NCBI GenBank assembly: GCA_017442225.1
Contig: JAFSAR010000008.1
Coordinates: 1 to 43,635, forward strand
Direction of reading: 5' to 3'
Length of the DNA stretch: 43,635 nucleotides
Source of the DNA: Clostridia bacterium
Lineage (GTDB): Bacteria > Bacillota > Clostridia > Oscillospirales > Acutalibacteraceae
This document shows positions 33,967-43,434 of the stretch, piece by piece; positions within the stretch are counted from its first letter, which is position 1; the number at the start of each line of letters is the position of its first letter. Under the pieces are notes generated by a model. That model was not told the origin of the DNA. It made no database searches and was given only the letters and a program-made list of their open reading frames with translations. Both the position numbers and the translations under genes were made by a program.

Positions 33967-35651
33967 TGCAAGAAAATAAAAGAAAACAGCAAAGCTTTGA
34001 ATATGGCGCTATAATACTGCTTTGTTCAACAGTGCTAGTAAAAATTATAGGAGCCTTCTTTAAAATTCCACTTTCAAATCTTATCGGTGATTTAGGATTT
34101 GGTTATTTTTCTTCGGCGTATGATTTGTTTACGCCTATATATACACTCGCAATGGCCGGTTTGCCGATAGCAATATCGCGTGTTATTGCCGAGCGTATGG
34201 CAAAGGCAAGATATAATGATGTAAAAAAGACATTAAAAATTACAAGTAGAATTTTTCTTGTAACAGGTTGTACTGCCGCTATAATAATGCTTTTATTGAT
34301 AAGGCCATTTGTAAGTCTTACCGATGCTACCGGCAAAACGGTTTATAGTATTTATGCTATAGTACCATCGCTGCTGTTTTGCTGCATAATGTCAACCTAT
34401 CGCGGTTATTTTGAGGGCCTACGTAATATGTATCCTACCGCGATTTCTGATGTCATAGAAGCGCTTGGCAAATTGATTTTAGGACTTGGTTTTTCTTATA
34501 TAGCATTAAAATTAACTAATGATGTCGCTTTTGCCGCTGCGGGTGCAATGTTGGGCATTATGGTGGGTGGAGCCGCTTCGGCAACATTTTTATATATCCG
34601 ATACAGAGCAAAGGGCGATGGAATTACCAAGCAAGAACTATCAGAATCACCTGTTGCCGAGTCAGGTAAAACGATTGCAAAAACATTGATAGTAATTGCT
34701 ATACCTATAGTTTTGACCTCGCTTTCAAACAGCGTAGCATCACTTGTTGATGTTACTATGGTGAAATGGCAGTTGAATCACCTTATGAAAGATTCATCTG
34801 ATTTGATTCGTAATATGTACGATGCTTCAATTGTGGATTACAATCGGTTTGTTACCAAGTCGCTTGTAGATAATGAAATTCCTACTTTTCTTTATGGAAT
34901 TCGCAGTAAGGCATTCACTCTTTATAACTTAATTCCTCAAATAACATCTGTTCTTGGTGTAAGTGCATTACCTGTTATAGCTACAGCGTGGACAAAAAAA
35001 GACACTTCGCTTTTAAAGCGTAATATCGAATCACCCTTAAAATTTACTGCGCTCGTTTCGATGCCTATAGGTATGGGATTCGTATTTATGGGAAGCGAAA
35101 TCATGGGGCTTATGTATAACACCGTAGCCTCGGTGGAAATTGGCGGGGTTATGCTACGCATATACGGTTTGGCCGCCGTCTTTACAGGACTTTCAGTTCC
35201 AATGACAAGTATGCTACAAGCAATTGGGAAAGAAAAGATTTCACTTCGTAATGTGGGGATTGGTGCTGCGCTTAAAGTAATAGTAAACTTTATCTTTGTT
35301 GGTATTCCAACAATAAATATAAAGGGCGCGGCACTGGGTACATTGATATGTTATGTATTTATATTTATCGCCAATCTTTTATCACTTATCAAATACACGG
35401 GTGTTAAACCGAGTATTTATAAGACCATTTTAAAACCGTTTATAGCGGCGCTTTTCTGCGGACTTTCTACCGCGATTTTAGATTTAAGCGCGTTTGGCAA
35501 AATCGGTACCGTGCTTGAAATTGCTGTCGCTGCGGTGGTATATCTTTCCGTTCTTATAATACTCAATACCTTTGAGCCTGATGACGTGTTGTCATTACCA
35601 AAAGGCGAAACAATATTAAAGGTGTTTAAAAAAATTAAAATTATTAGATAA
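33966..35651 (+). CDS. spoVB: SpoVB-like lipid flippase (MVF/MOP superfamily)
   Basis: The 561-residue protein has about 14 hydrophobic helices and the family start KIIGAFFKIPLSNLIGDLGFGYFSSAYDLF, then AMAGLPIAISRVIAE. SpoVB and its relatives (YtgP/MurJ) move lipid-linked wall precursors across the membrane; SpoVB acts in spore cortex formation. Its position directly before the HU-rqcP-yabP-yabQ cluster supports SpoVB rather than a general polysaccharide flippase. The start overlaps the stop of the previous gene (TAATG). Confidence 0.85.
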   Translation: MQENKRKQQSFEYGAIILLCSTVLVKIIGAFFKIPLSNLIGDLGFGYFSSAYDLFTPIYTLAMAGLPIAISRVIAERMAKARYNDVKKTLKITSRIFLVTGCTAAIIMLLLIRPFVSLTDATGKTVYSIYAIVPSLLFCCIMSTYRGYFEGLRNMYPTAISDVIEALGKLILGLGFSYIALKLTNDVAFAAAGAMLGIMVGGAASATFLYIRYRAKGDGITKQELSESPVAESGKTIAKTLIVIAIPIVLTSLSNSVASLVDVTMVKWQLNHLMKDSSDLIRNMYDASIVDYNRFVTKSLVDNEIPTFLYGIRSKAFTLYNLIPQITSVLGVSALPVIATAWTKKDTSLLKRNIESPLKFTALVSMPIGMGFVFMGSEIMGLMYNTVASVEIGGVMLRIYGLAAVFTGLSVPMTSMLQAIGKEKISLRNVGIGAALKVIVNFIFVGIPTINIKGAALGTLICYVFIFIANLLSLIKYTGVKPSIYKTILKPFIAALFCGLSTAILDLSAFGKIGTVLEIAVAAVVYLSVLIILNTFEPDDVLSLPKGETILKVFKKIKIIR

Positions 35652-35670
35652 ATATGGTAAAACTTGCACA

Positions 35671-35700
35671 AAAATATGCATTAAAATTTGCATATTTTTA
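35671..35700 (+). terminator. AT-rich hairpin after spoVB
   Basis: AAAAATATGCA and TGCATATTTTT form an 11-bp stem with an 8-base loop. The stem itself is AT-rich, so it is a weak terminator. Confidence 0.5.
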
Positions 35701-35719
35701 ATAAATCTATTAAAATTGG

Positions 35720-35747
35720 TTGATTTTTTAAAAAGATAAGGTATAAT
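35720..35747 (+). promoter_or_regulatory. Promoter for the HU gene
   Basis: TTGATT (35720-35725) and TATAAT (35742-35747) have a 16-base spacer, leaving an untranslated leader of about 85 bases before the ATG at 35838. Confidence 0.6.
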
Positions 35748-35837
35748 TAAATAAGACGTTTGAAATGTTTTTTTAAACGCTTGCTATTCTGATGTAAAAG
35801 ACATAAAGAAAAGTAAAAAAATTTGGAGGGTTCAACA

Positions 35838-36110
35838 ATGAACAAAACAGAATTAGTAGCAGCAGTTGCAGAGAAAGCAGGTCTTTCTAACAAAGATGCA
35901 GCAAAGGCAGTAGCAGCAGTAGTTGACGCTATCACCGATACTCTTAAGGCAGGCGAAAACGTAGCTCTCGTTGGCTTTGGTACATTCTCAGTTAAAGAAC
36001 GCGCAGCTCGTGAAGGCATCAATCCTCTTACTAAAGAGAAGATTAAGATCGCTGCTTCAAAGGCTCCCGCTTTCAAGGCTGGTAAAGCTCTTAAAGACGC
36101 TATCAACTAA
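35838..36110 (+). CDS. hup: DNA-binding protein HU
   Basis: HU is a small dimeric nucleoid protein that bends DNA. The 90-residue product has the full family layout: [15 protein letters not shown], the core [15 protein letters not shown], the DNA-binding arm INPLTKEKI with Pro at the intercalation point, and the KAGKALKDA end. The ATG at 35838 is preceded by GGAGGG; the few upstream in-frame codons lie in the ribosome binding site. The codon choice (mostly GCA, GCT, CTT) looks like that of a highly expressed gene. Its own promoter and terminator make it a separate unit between spoVB and rqcP. Confidence 0.96.
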   Translation: MNKTELVAAVAEKAGLSNKDAAKAVAAVVDAITDTLKAGENVALVGFGTFSVKERAAREGINPLTKEKIKIAASKAPAFKAGKALKDAIN

Positions 36111-36127
36111 TCGGGTATTAGTAAAAG

Positions 36128-36158
36128 ATGAGCCGCCGATTTGGCGGCTCATAGTTTT
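36128..36158 (+). terminator. Terminator after HU
   Basis: ATGAGCCGCC and GGCGGCTCAT form a perfect 10-bp stem with a 5-base loop, followed by AGTTTTTT. Transcription into rqcP therefore needs read-through or a promoter in the short gap. Confidence 0.88.
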
Positions 36159-36175
36159 TTGGAAAAAGGATTTTT

Positions 36176-36418
36176 ATGAGATTAGATAAGTATTTAAAAG
36201 TTTCCCGCATTATAAAGCGCCGTACCGTTGCAAACGAAGCCTGTGACGCGGGCAGAGTAACGCTAAACGGTCGTGTGGCGCGCGCGTCGCTTGACGTTAA
36301 GGTCAACGATATTATCGAGATATCCTTTGGCTCTAAAAATGTTAAGGTACAGGTTTTAAACGTTGCCGAAACCGTACGTAAAGATGATGCAGCTTTAATG
36401 TATAAAATAATTGAATAA
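36176..36418 (+). CDS. rqcP: RNA-binding S4 domain protein RqcP (YabO)
   Basis: The 80-residue protein is almost all S4 domain ([39 protein letters not shown]). RqcP works with RqcH on stalled large ribosomal subunits in Firmicutes, helping add C-terminal alanine tails. It is the first gene of the yabO-yabP-yabQ-divIC-yabR order known from Bacillus. AAAAAGGA precedes the ATG. A hairpin begins three bases after its stop codon. Confidence 0.9.
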   Translation: MRLDKYLKVSRIIKRRTVANEACDAGRVTLNGRVARASLDVKVNDIIEISFGSKNVKVQVLNVAETVRKDDAALMYKIIE

Positions 36419-36420
36419 CA

Positions 36421-36456
36421 AAAACACCTCGTAAATATATTTTACTGAGGTGTTTT
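36421..36456 (+). terminator. Hairpin between rqcP and yabP that buries the yabP ribosome binding site
   Basis: AAAACACCTCGTAAA (36421-36435) pairs with TTTAC-T-GAGGTGTTTT (36441-36456), with one bulged T and a 5-base loop. GAGGTG in the 3' arm (36447-36452) is the only ribosome binding site for yabP, whose TTG start is at 36460. TTTTATTTT at the end also makes the hairpin a possible terminator. It could thus block yabP at the level of RNA synthesis or translation. Confidence 0.7.
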
Positions 36457-36459
36457 ATT

Positions 36460-36732
36460 TTGGAAGAAAATTTGAGTGTTGTTCAAAACGTCATTATTGA
36501 AAACCGAAAGCGGCTTAATATATCGGGGGTGAAGGAGGTATCGTCCTTTGATGATGAAACGGTCTTAATTGATACTGCGCTTGGCAAAATGACCGTAAAG
36601 GGCGAGGGGCTACATATAGAAAGCTTTAATACCGCGACGGGAGATCTTACAGCTGTAGGCAAGGTTTACGCGGTGGTTTATATGTCCGACACAAAAGTGA
36701 CGGGCGGTTTTTTATCGCGGCTTTTCAGATAA
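36460..36732 (+). CDS. yabP: Spore protein YabP
   Basis: YabP is a small sporulation protein needed for proper spore coat and cortex formation in Bacillus. The 90-residue product shows the family pattern: NRKRLNISGVKEVSSFDDETVLIDTALG, TVKGEGLHIESFNTATGDL, and a hydrophobic-basic end with GGFLSRLF. The start is TTG at 36460; no ATG or GTG fits. Its ribosome binding site lies in the hairpin described above. yabQ starts four bases after its stop. Confidence 0.88.
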   Translation: MEENLSVVQNVIIENRKRLNISGVKEVSSFDDETVLIDTALGKMTVKGEGLHIESFNTATGDLTAVGKVYAVVYMSDTKVTGGFLSRLFR

Positions 36733-36735
36733 ATT

Positions 36736-37254
36736 ATGTGGGAGATAAACAATTATAACCAGACCTTCACTTTTTTGCTGTCGTTGTGTCTTGGCGCTTT
36801 GTTCTGCGCATTGTACGATATAATACGCGCGGCGCGAAAGGTGTGTCTTAATTCCTTTTGGGCGGTCCAGATTACTGATATTTTTATCTGGATAATTTAC
36901 GCTTTTTTGACATTTATATTTTTAATTGCGCGCACAAACGGCGAGATAAGGGGTTACGTGATTGTTGGCGCGCTTTTGGGGTTTGCTTTATTTCGTATCA
37001 GTTTTTCAAGATTGTTTTTTCCTGCTTTGCGATTCGTGTTTGTAAAAATGGCGTTTATTATCAAAAAAATCAGCGTGTGTATTGACAGGTTTTATCTAAA
37101 ATCTGAGACTTTGATTTTAAATTGTGGTAAAAGCGCGTTTAAAATTTTTAAAAGTGCAAAAAAACTCTTGAAAAATGCAGTCAAACTGTTGTATACTAAG
37201 AAAAATATTGCAAATACGGAGAAGACTTTAGATGAAACAAAAACCAAAGCGTAA
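36736..37254 (+). CDS. yabQ: Spore cortex membrane protein YabQ
   Basis: YabQ is a membrane protein required for the spore cortex. The 172-residue product has three N-terminal helices (about 12-32, 42-65 and 72-95) with FLLSLCLGALFCALYDIIRA typical of the family, then a basic tail. There is no clear ribosome binding site, so translation probably depends on yabP. The last 23 bases overlap divIC. A promoter for divIC lies inside the tail-coding region. Confidence 0.87.
   Translation: MWEINNYNQTFTFLLSLCLGALFCALYDIIRAARKVCLNSFWAVQITDIFIWIIYAFLTFIFLIARTNGEIRGYVIVGALLGFALFRISFSRLFFPALRFVFVKMAFIIKKISVCIDRFYLKSETLILNCGKSAFKIFKSAKKLLKNAVKLLYTKKNIANTEKTLDETKTKA
37168..37197 (+). promoter_or_regulatory. 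Internal promoter for divIC within yabQ
   Basis: TTGAAA (37168-37173) and TATACT (37192-37197) are 18 bases apart, 34 bases before the divIC ATG. It would allow vegetative expression of the division gene independent of the sporulation genes upstream. Confidence 0.55.
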
Positions 37255-37522
37255 AAAAAGCGTTATTGTGCGGCTTATTGTTCTTGGTGTTTCCGTTTAT
37301 ATGGTGGCAACTCTTGTGGGACTTGGTAATGAATTGGCAAGCGCCAAGGCAGAGCTTGAAGCTTACGAAAGGCAGCGTGATTCTTTGCAGCTTACCGTAA
37401 GCGAGTATAAGGCGCTACTTGAAAGTGATTCACACGCGGCAATAATCGAAAAAGCGGCGCGCGAGAGACTTGGCTACGTTTACTCTGACGAAGAGATTTA
37501 TATTGATATATCAGGCAATTAG
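37232..37522 (+). CDS. divIC: Septum formation initiator DivIC/FtsB
   Basis: DivIC is a bitopic division protein which, with FtsL and DivIB, activates septal wall synthesis. The 96-residue product has a basic N-terminus (MKQKPKRKK), one membrane helix (about 11-30), an extracellular coiled coil (about 31-65), and the conserved end IIEKAARERLGYVYSDEEIY. ACGGAG lies upstream. It overlaps yabQ by 23 bases and the S1 gene follows after 17 bases. Confidence 0.92.
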   Translation: MKQKPKRKKSVIVRLIVLGVSVYMVATLVGLGNELASAKAELEAYERQRDSLQLTVSEYKALLESDSHAAIIEKAARERLGYVYSDEEIYIDISGN

Positions 37523-37539
37523 GGGGACATTTTAAATTT

Positions 37540-37995
37540 ATGGACTTTAAGGTCGGCGACATTGTAGAGGGAAAAATTACAACAATTACGTCATTCGGTG
37601 TTTTTGCGGACATTGGTGACGGCAAATCGGGTATGGTACATATATCTGAGGTTGCCCGAAATTACGTTAGCGATATAAAAGAACACGTAAAAGTTAATGA
37701 CGTTGTTAAAATGAAAATTTTAAGCATTGGGGAAGATGGCAAGATTTCTCTTAGTATCAAGCGCGCGCTTCCGCCTGAAAAAAAGAGTGACGACGCGCCA
37801 CGACGCGAGCGCAAAAGCGCACCGCAAAAGCAGATCATTGACTCTACGTATACCTGGACTCCTAAAAAGAGTGAGCCTGCAAGCTTTGAGGAAATGATGA
37901 ACCGTTTTAAGCAATCAAGTGATGAAAAATTCTCAGACTTAAAGCGTAAAAATCCCGACGCAAACCGCACTAAACGCGGCTCGGGTGTAAGATAA
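37540..37995 (+). CDS. S1 RNA-binding domain protein (YabR)
   Basis: The 151-residue protein has one N-terminal S1/OB domain (about 1-72: GDIVEGKITTITSFGVFADI, SGMVHISEVA, VKMKILSIGEDGKISLSIK). A basic, disordered tail follows. It belongs to the YabR/general stress protein 13 group next to divIC. Its likely role is RNA or ribosome binding; details are unknown. AGGGGG precedes the ATG. It closes the yabO-yabR cluster, and a terminator follows. Confidence 0.9.
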   Translation: MDFKVGDIVEGKITTITSFGVFADIGDGKSGMVHISEVARNYVSDIKEHVKVNDVVKMKILSIGEDGKISLSIKRALPPEKKSDDAPRRERKSAPQKQIIDSTYTWTPKKSEPASFEEMMNRFKQSSDEKFSDLKRKNPDANRTKRGSGVR

Positions 37996-38002
37996 ATAAA
38001 TT

Positions 38003-38047
38003 AGGGCGGATTCCTTCGCTTTTGTAGGAAACTGCCCTTTGTTTTTT
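38003..38047 (+). terminator. Terminator after the S1 protein gene
   Basis: AGGGCGGATTCCT and AGGAAACTGCCCT pair with a small internal loop (10-base apical loop), followed by TTGTTTTTT. Confidence 0.75.
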
Positions 38048-38069
38048 GAAATTTAAAAGTGGAGTACTT

Positions 38070-38912
38070 ATGAGAGAAATTTCGATTGATTTAATTTGTG
38101 ATACTATCGAAGAATTGTGCATCAAGTCAAACAAAGAATTACCTGTTGATATCGAAAAATGTTTGCACCGCTGTGCTAAGTATGAGACAAACCCACTGGG
38201 TAAAAGCGTGCTTTGCGATTTGGAGAAAAATCTGGAAGCGGCAAAAGAGCACAATATACCGATTTGTCAGGATACTGGATTAGCGGTTGTCTTTTTAGAG
38301 ATAGGGCAGGACGTTCATATTGTAGGTGGTGACCTTACCGATGCAATAAACGAGGGGGTGCGCCGCGGTTATACAAACGGTCTGCTTCGCAAGTCGGTGG
38401 TATCTGACCCGCTAAACCGTGTTAATACAAACGATAATACACCTGCTGTTATTCATACAAGTATTGTTTCGGGCGACAAAATTAAAATTACTGTAGCGCC
38501 AAAAGGCTTTGGCAGTGAAAATATGAGTGGCATAAGAATGCTTACCCCTTCGCACGCAAGGCAAGGTGTGGTTGACGCCGTGCTTGAAATCGTAAAGAAA
38601 GCGTCAAATAACCCCTGTCCGCCAATGGTTATAGGGGTAGGTATCGGCGGTGATTTCGAGCAGTGCGCGTATCTTGCTAAAAAAGCACTTTGTCGCAGTA
38701 CCGATATAAGAAATGAAAATCCGTTTTATGCTGAGCTTGAAAATGAATTGCTTGGAAAAATAAACGGGTTAGATATAGGACCGCAGGGCTTTGGCGGAAT
38801 TACCACGGCTTTTGCCGTTAACATTGAAACGGCGCCCACGCATATTGCAGGCTTGCCTGTGGCCGTTAATATAGGCTGTCATGTGACAAGACATGCAACA
38901 ATGGAGATTTAA
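38070..38912 (+). CDS. fumA: Class I fumarate hydratase, alpha subunit
   Basis: The 280-residue protein is the N-terminal half of an iron-sulfur fumarase (or L-tartrate dehydratase), which hydrates fumarate to malate. Cluster ligands appear to be the Cys in PICQDTG, the Cys in FEQCAYLAKKAL and the Cys in VNIGCHVTRH. KGFGSENMSGIRML and GVGIGGDFEQ are family signatures. The ATG at 38070 with GGAG before it is preferred over an in-frame TTG at 38046. Active enzyme needs the beta subunit, normally encoded next to it. Here the next gene is an RNA methyltransferase, so the partner must be elsewhere or the protein works alone. Confidence 0.9.
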   Translation: MREISIDLICDTIEELCIKSNKELPVDIEKCLHRCAKYETNPLGKSVLCDLEKNLEAAKEHNIPICQDTGLAVVFLEIGQDVHIVGGDLTDAINEGVRRGYTNGLLRKSVVSDPLNRVNTNDNTPAVIHTSIVSGDKIKITVAPKGFGSENMSGIRMLTPSHARQGVVDAVLEIVKKASNNPCPPMVIGVGIGGDFEQCAYLAKKALCRSTDIRNENPFYAELENELLGKINGLDIGPQGFGGITTAFAVNIETAPTHIAGLPVAVNIGCHVTRHATMEI

Positions 38913-38917
38913 AAAAG

Positions 38918-40051
38918 ATGGAAAATATTAAGATGATAGCACCCTGTCTTTTTGGGGTAGAGAGTATTGCCGCTGACGAGTTTCGCCGTATGGGTTTTGA
39001 GTCTGTTGTGGTAGAAAATGGCAGGGTTATGCTTGAGGGCGATAGTAATATGCTTGCCCGCGCAAATATAAATTCACGCTTTGCTGAGCGAATACTTATA
39101 AATATGGGGCAGTTTACAGCTACCACCTTTACCGAACTTTTTGAGGGTGTAAAATCGCTTCCGTGGGAGAGATTTATAGGTCGTGATGATGCTTTTCCCG
39201 TAAGCGCAGGTTCAAGCATTAATTCAGTGCTTTTTAGTATTCCCGACTGTCAGTCTATTATCAAAAAGGCAATAGTTGACCGGCTTTCTTCAAAATACGG
39301 TATAAAGTGGTTTGCCGAAACAGGCGCTGAATTTAAGGTTCGTTTTACTATTATTAAAGATAATGTAACTGTCACCATTGATACCTCGGGTGAGGGACTT
39401 CACAAGCGTGGTTATCGCCGCAATTCAAATGATGCGCCGCTTAAAGAAACGTTGGGTGCTGCTATGTGCGACTTGGCGCGCATTTTCCCTGACACACATA
39501 TTTATGACCCATTTTGCGGTAGTGGTACACTGCTTATTGAATCGGCTTTAATGGCTACCAAAACAGCCCCTGGACTTCGCCGATTTTTTGCGGCGGAGCG
39601 TTTCGGCTCAATACCAAAGACTGCTTGGCAGCAAGAACGTATGCGCGCTCAGGATCTTATAATCAAAAATGTGGATTTTAAAGCACAGGGTTATGATATA
39701 GATCCCGCAAGCGTAGAACTCACACTTGCTAATGCAAAAAAAGCGGGTGTTGAAAAATATGTTAAAGCAGCGGTAGGTGATATCTGTAATTTTAAAACAC
39801 CCGATGAGAGATGTTTGATTATTACAAATCCGCCTTATGGCGAAAGATTACTTGATGTACGTGAAGCGGAAAAGCTTTACAAAATAATGGGCGAACGTTT
39901 TGACAGAACACAAGGCAAAAAGTATTTTGTAATCAGTCCTCACGACGAGTTTGAAAAGCATTTCGGCGCCGATGCCGACAAACGCCGTAAGCTTTATAAC
40001 GGTATGATTAAATGCCAACTGTTTATGTATTTTAAGAATAAAGGAATATAA
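38918..40051 (+). CDS. THUMP-domain class I RNA methyltransferase (RlmL/YpsC-like)
   Basis: The 377-residue protein has an N-terminal ferredoxin-like and THUMP region (about 1-155) and a Rossmann methyltransferase domain. This has motif I in YDPFCGSGTLLIESALMA, motif II-like YDIDPASVELT, and catalytic NPPY in IITNPPYGERL, which marks an N2-guanine or N6-adenine methyltransferase. Its likely target is guanosine in 23S rRNA. Only the first methyltransferase of E. coli RlmKL is present. It starts five bases after the fumarase gene. Confidence 0.9.
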   Translation: MENIKMIAPCLFGVESIAADEFRRMGFESVVVENGRVMLEGDSNMLARANINSRFAERILINMGQFTATTFTELFEGVKSLPWERFIGRDDAFPVSAGSSINSVLFSIPDCQSIIKKAIVDRLSSKYGIKWFAETGAEFKVRFTIIKDNVTVTIDTSGEGLHKRGYRRNSNDAPLKETLGAAMCDLARIFPDTHIYDPFCGSGTLLIESALMATKTAPGLRRFFAAERFGSIPKTAWQQERMRAQDLIIKNVDFKAQGYDIDPASVELTLANAKKAGVEKYVKAAVGDICNFKTPDERCLIITNPPYGERLLDVREAEKLYKIMGERFDRTQGKKYFVISPHDEFEKHFGADADKRRKLYNGMIKCQLFMYFKNKGI

Positions 40052-40055
40052 AATA

Positions 40056-40976
40056 ATGAGATATGTTTTTTATATCAATCCCTTAGCAGGCAAAGGTAAT
40101 GTTCAAGAAGATATAATTAAATCTATAAATGATTATTTTTTAGACAAAACCGATGATTATAAAATACATTTTAAAAATTCAATTGACGATATGATGCGCT
40201 CGGCGAGTTGTGAAGCCAAAACAGGTGATGATATTCGTGTGTTTGCTTGTGGCGGCGAGGGTACCGTTATGGCTGTTCTTAATTCGATAATTGGATATAA
40301 TAATGTAGAGCTTGGTGTTATTCCTTGCGGCTCGGCAAATGACTTTTTAAAGTTTTTTAAAAGTCGTGACAACTTTTTGGATATTGCTGAACAAATTGAC
40401 GGCGAAGCGGTAGAAATGGATTTGATTAAGGCGGGAGATAAATACTGTCTCAACGGTTGTTCTGTTGGTATGGATGCCGTAGTAGCACGCGATATGTCAA
40501 TCTTTAAAAAATGGCCGCTTGTGTCAGGTTCGTTTGCTTATACGCTTGCTATTGTAAAAACCTTTTTGGGAAAGCTTGGTATAACTGCTCAAATATCGGT
40601 TGACGGTGAACCCCCACAGCGTAAAAACTGTCTTTTTGCGGTAATAGCCAATGCGCCGTATTATGGCGGCGGATACAAAGGTGCGCCCGACGCGGTGCCT
40701 TATGATAACAAGCTTGATTTTACGCTTGTGGATAATATTTCAAAACTTAAAATACTAAAATTTTTAGGTCTTTACAAAAAAGGCGAGCATAAAAAGCTTG
40801 ATTGTTGCACACTTAAGAATTGCACAAGTATGGAGTTTACCGCTGAAAAGCCCATACCCGTAAATCTTGACGGTGAAATAATTGAAACCGTTAATATGAA
40901 ATTTGAACTTGTAAAAAGCGCAGTTAAGTTTGTTGTTCCAAGCGGTATAAAAAACAAATTGTTAACAATTGTTTAA
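40056..40976 (+). CDS. Diacylglycerol/lipid kinase (YegS/BmrU family)
   Basis: The 306-residue protein has the family ATP-binding part (FYINPLAGKGN at the start; GGEGT near residue 68, a variant of GGDGT; LGVIPCGSANDFLKFF) and a beta-sandwich C-terminal part with DGEIIETVNMKF. It probably phosphorylates diacylglycerol or a related lipid, recycling lipid released during wall polymer synthesis. AAGGA is upstream. The gene starts four bases after the methyltransferase stop, forming a fumA-methyltransferase-kinase run. No hairpin terminator is visible after it. Confidence 0.9.
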   Translation: MRYVFYINPLAGKGNVQEDIIKSINDYFLDKTDDYKIHFKNSIDDMMRSASCEAKTGDDIRVFACGGEGTVMAVLNSIIGYNNVELGVIPCGSANDFLKFFKSRDNFLDIAEQIDGEAVEMDLIKAGDKYCLNGCSVGMDAVVARDMSIFKKWPLVSGSFAYTLAIVKTFLGKLGITAQISVDGEPPQRKNCLFAVIANAPYYGGGYKGAPDAVPYDNKLDFTLVDNISKLKILKFLGLYKKGEHKKLDCCTLKNCTSMEFTAEKPIPVNLDGEIIETVNMKFELVKSAVKFVVPSGIKNKLLTIV

Positions 40977-40992
40977 ATGTTTTTGACTTTAC

Positions 40993-41020
40993 TTGACTTT
41001 TAAAAAATATTGGATATAAT
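40993..41020 (+). promoter_or_regulatory. Promoter for groES-groEL
   Basis: TTGACT (40993-40998) and TATAAT (41015-41020) have a 16-base spacer, 47 bases before groES. No CIRCE inverted repeat (TTAGCACTC...GAGTGCTAA) is present between the promoter and the gene. Confidence 0.65.
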
Positions 41021-41067
41021 TACTAATATAAACTAAACTGTGATGCAGTAAAAAGGAGATTTTTATT

Positions 41068-41350
41068 ATGACAATTAAACCCTTGGCTGATAATGTTGTC
41101 ATAAAGGCAACAGCAGCAGAAGAAACAACCAAAAGCGGCATTGTTCTTACATCCGCTTCTAAAGAAAAGCCTCAGATAGCAGAGGTTGTAGCAGTAGGAC
41201 CGGGCGGTATTGTAGACGGTAAAGAGGTTTGTATGACCGTGAAACCAGGTGACAAGGTTATCGCCGCTAAATATGCTGGCACCGACATTAAGCTTGATGA
41301 TGAAGAATACACCGTTCTTCACATTGCTGACATTCTTGCTATCGTTGAAT

Positions 41351-41352
<2 letters not shown>
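41068..41352 (+). CDS. groES: Co-chaperonin GroES
   Basis: GroES caps the GroEL folding chamber. The 94-residue product has the full domain: MTIKPLADNVVIK, the mobile loop TKSGIVLTSA, AVGPGGIVDGKEV, VKPGDKVIAAKYAGT and the end LHIADILAI. AAAAAGGAG precedes the ATG. The gene is separated from groEL by an unusually long, highly structured spacer of 215 bases, and the stop codon forms the outer edge of that structure. Confidence 0.97.
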
Positions 41353-43205
<1,853 letters not shown>

Positions 43206-43224
43206 TAATTATCCAATAAATTTT

Positions 43225-43256
43225 AAGAGAGATAGTGTTTGCTATCTCTCTTTTTT
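43225..43256 (+). terminator. Terminator after groEL
   Basis: AAGAGAGATAG and CTATCTCTCTT form a perfect 11-bp stem with a 6-base loop, followed by TTTT. Confidence 0.9.
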
Positions 43257-43282
43257 GTGTTAGAATTGTTTTGGTAATACAA

Positions 43283-43385
43283 ATGCAATTTCCTAAAAAA
43301 ATCGACAAGGTTAAATGATTATGATTACAGTCAGGATGGATATTATTTTATGATGGTATGCACAAAAGATAATAAAAACGTATAA
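43283..43385 (+). pseudogene. Relic of a REP-associated tyrosine transposase (IS200-like)
   Basis: An ATG at 43283 opens MQFPKKIDKVK before a stop. Shifting to the frame that begins at 43302 gives TRLNDYDYSQDGYYFMMVC followed by TKDNKNV and a stop at 43383. This matches from memory the N-terminus of RAYT (Y1 transposase) proteins, which typically read MxxPKRK-xxRL-x-DYDYSQ-x-GYYF-x-T-x-CT-x-D. Only about 35 codons remain, with a frameshift between them, and the catalytic HUH and Tyr motifs are gone. There is weak continuation in a third frame to about 43429. The rest of the gap 43206-43461 holds only the groEL terminator. Confidence 0.65.
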
Positions 43386-43434
43386 TTTTGGCAATAATGT
43401 TAACATAGAAAATGTAAAAAACACATTATAAAAA

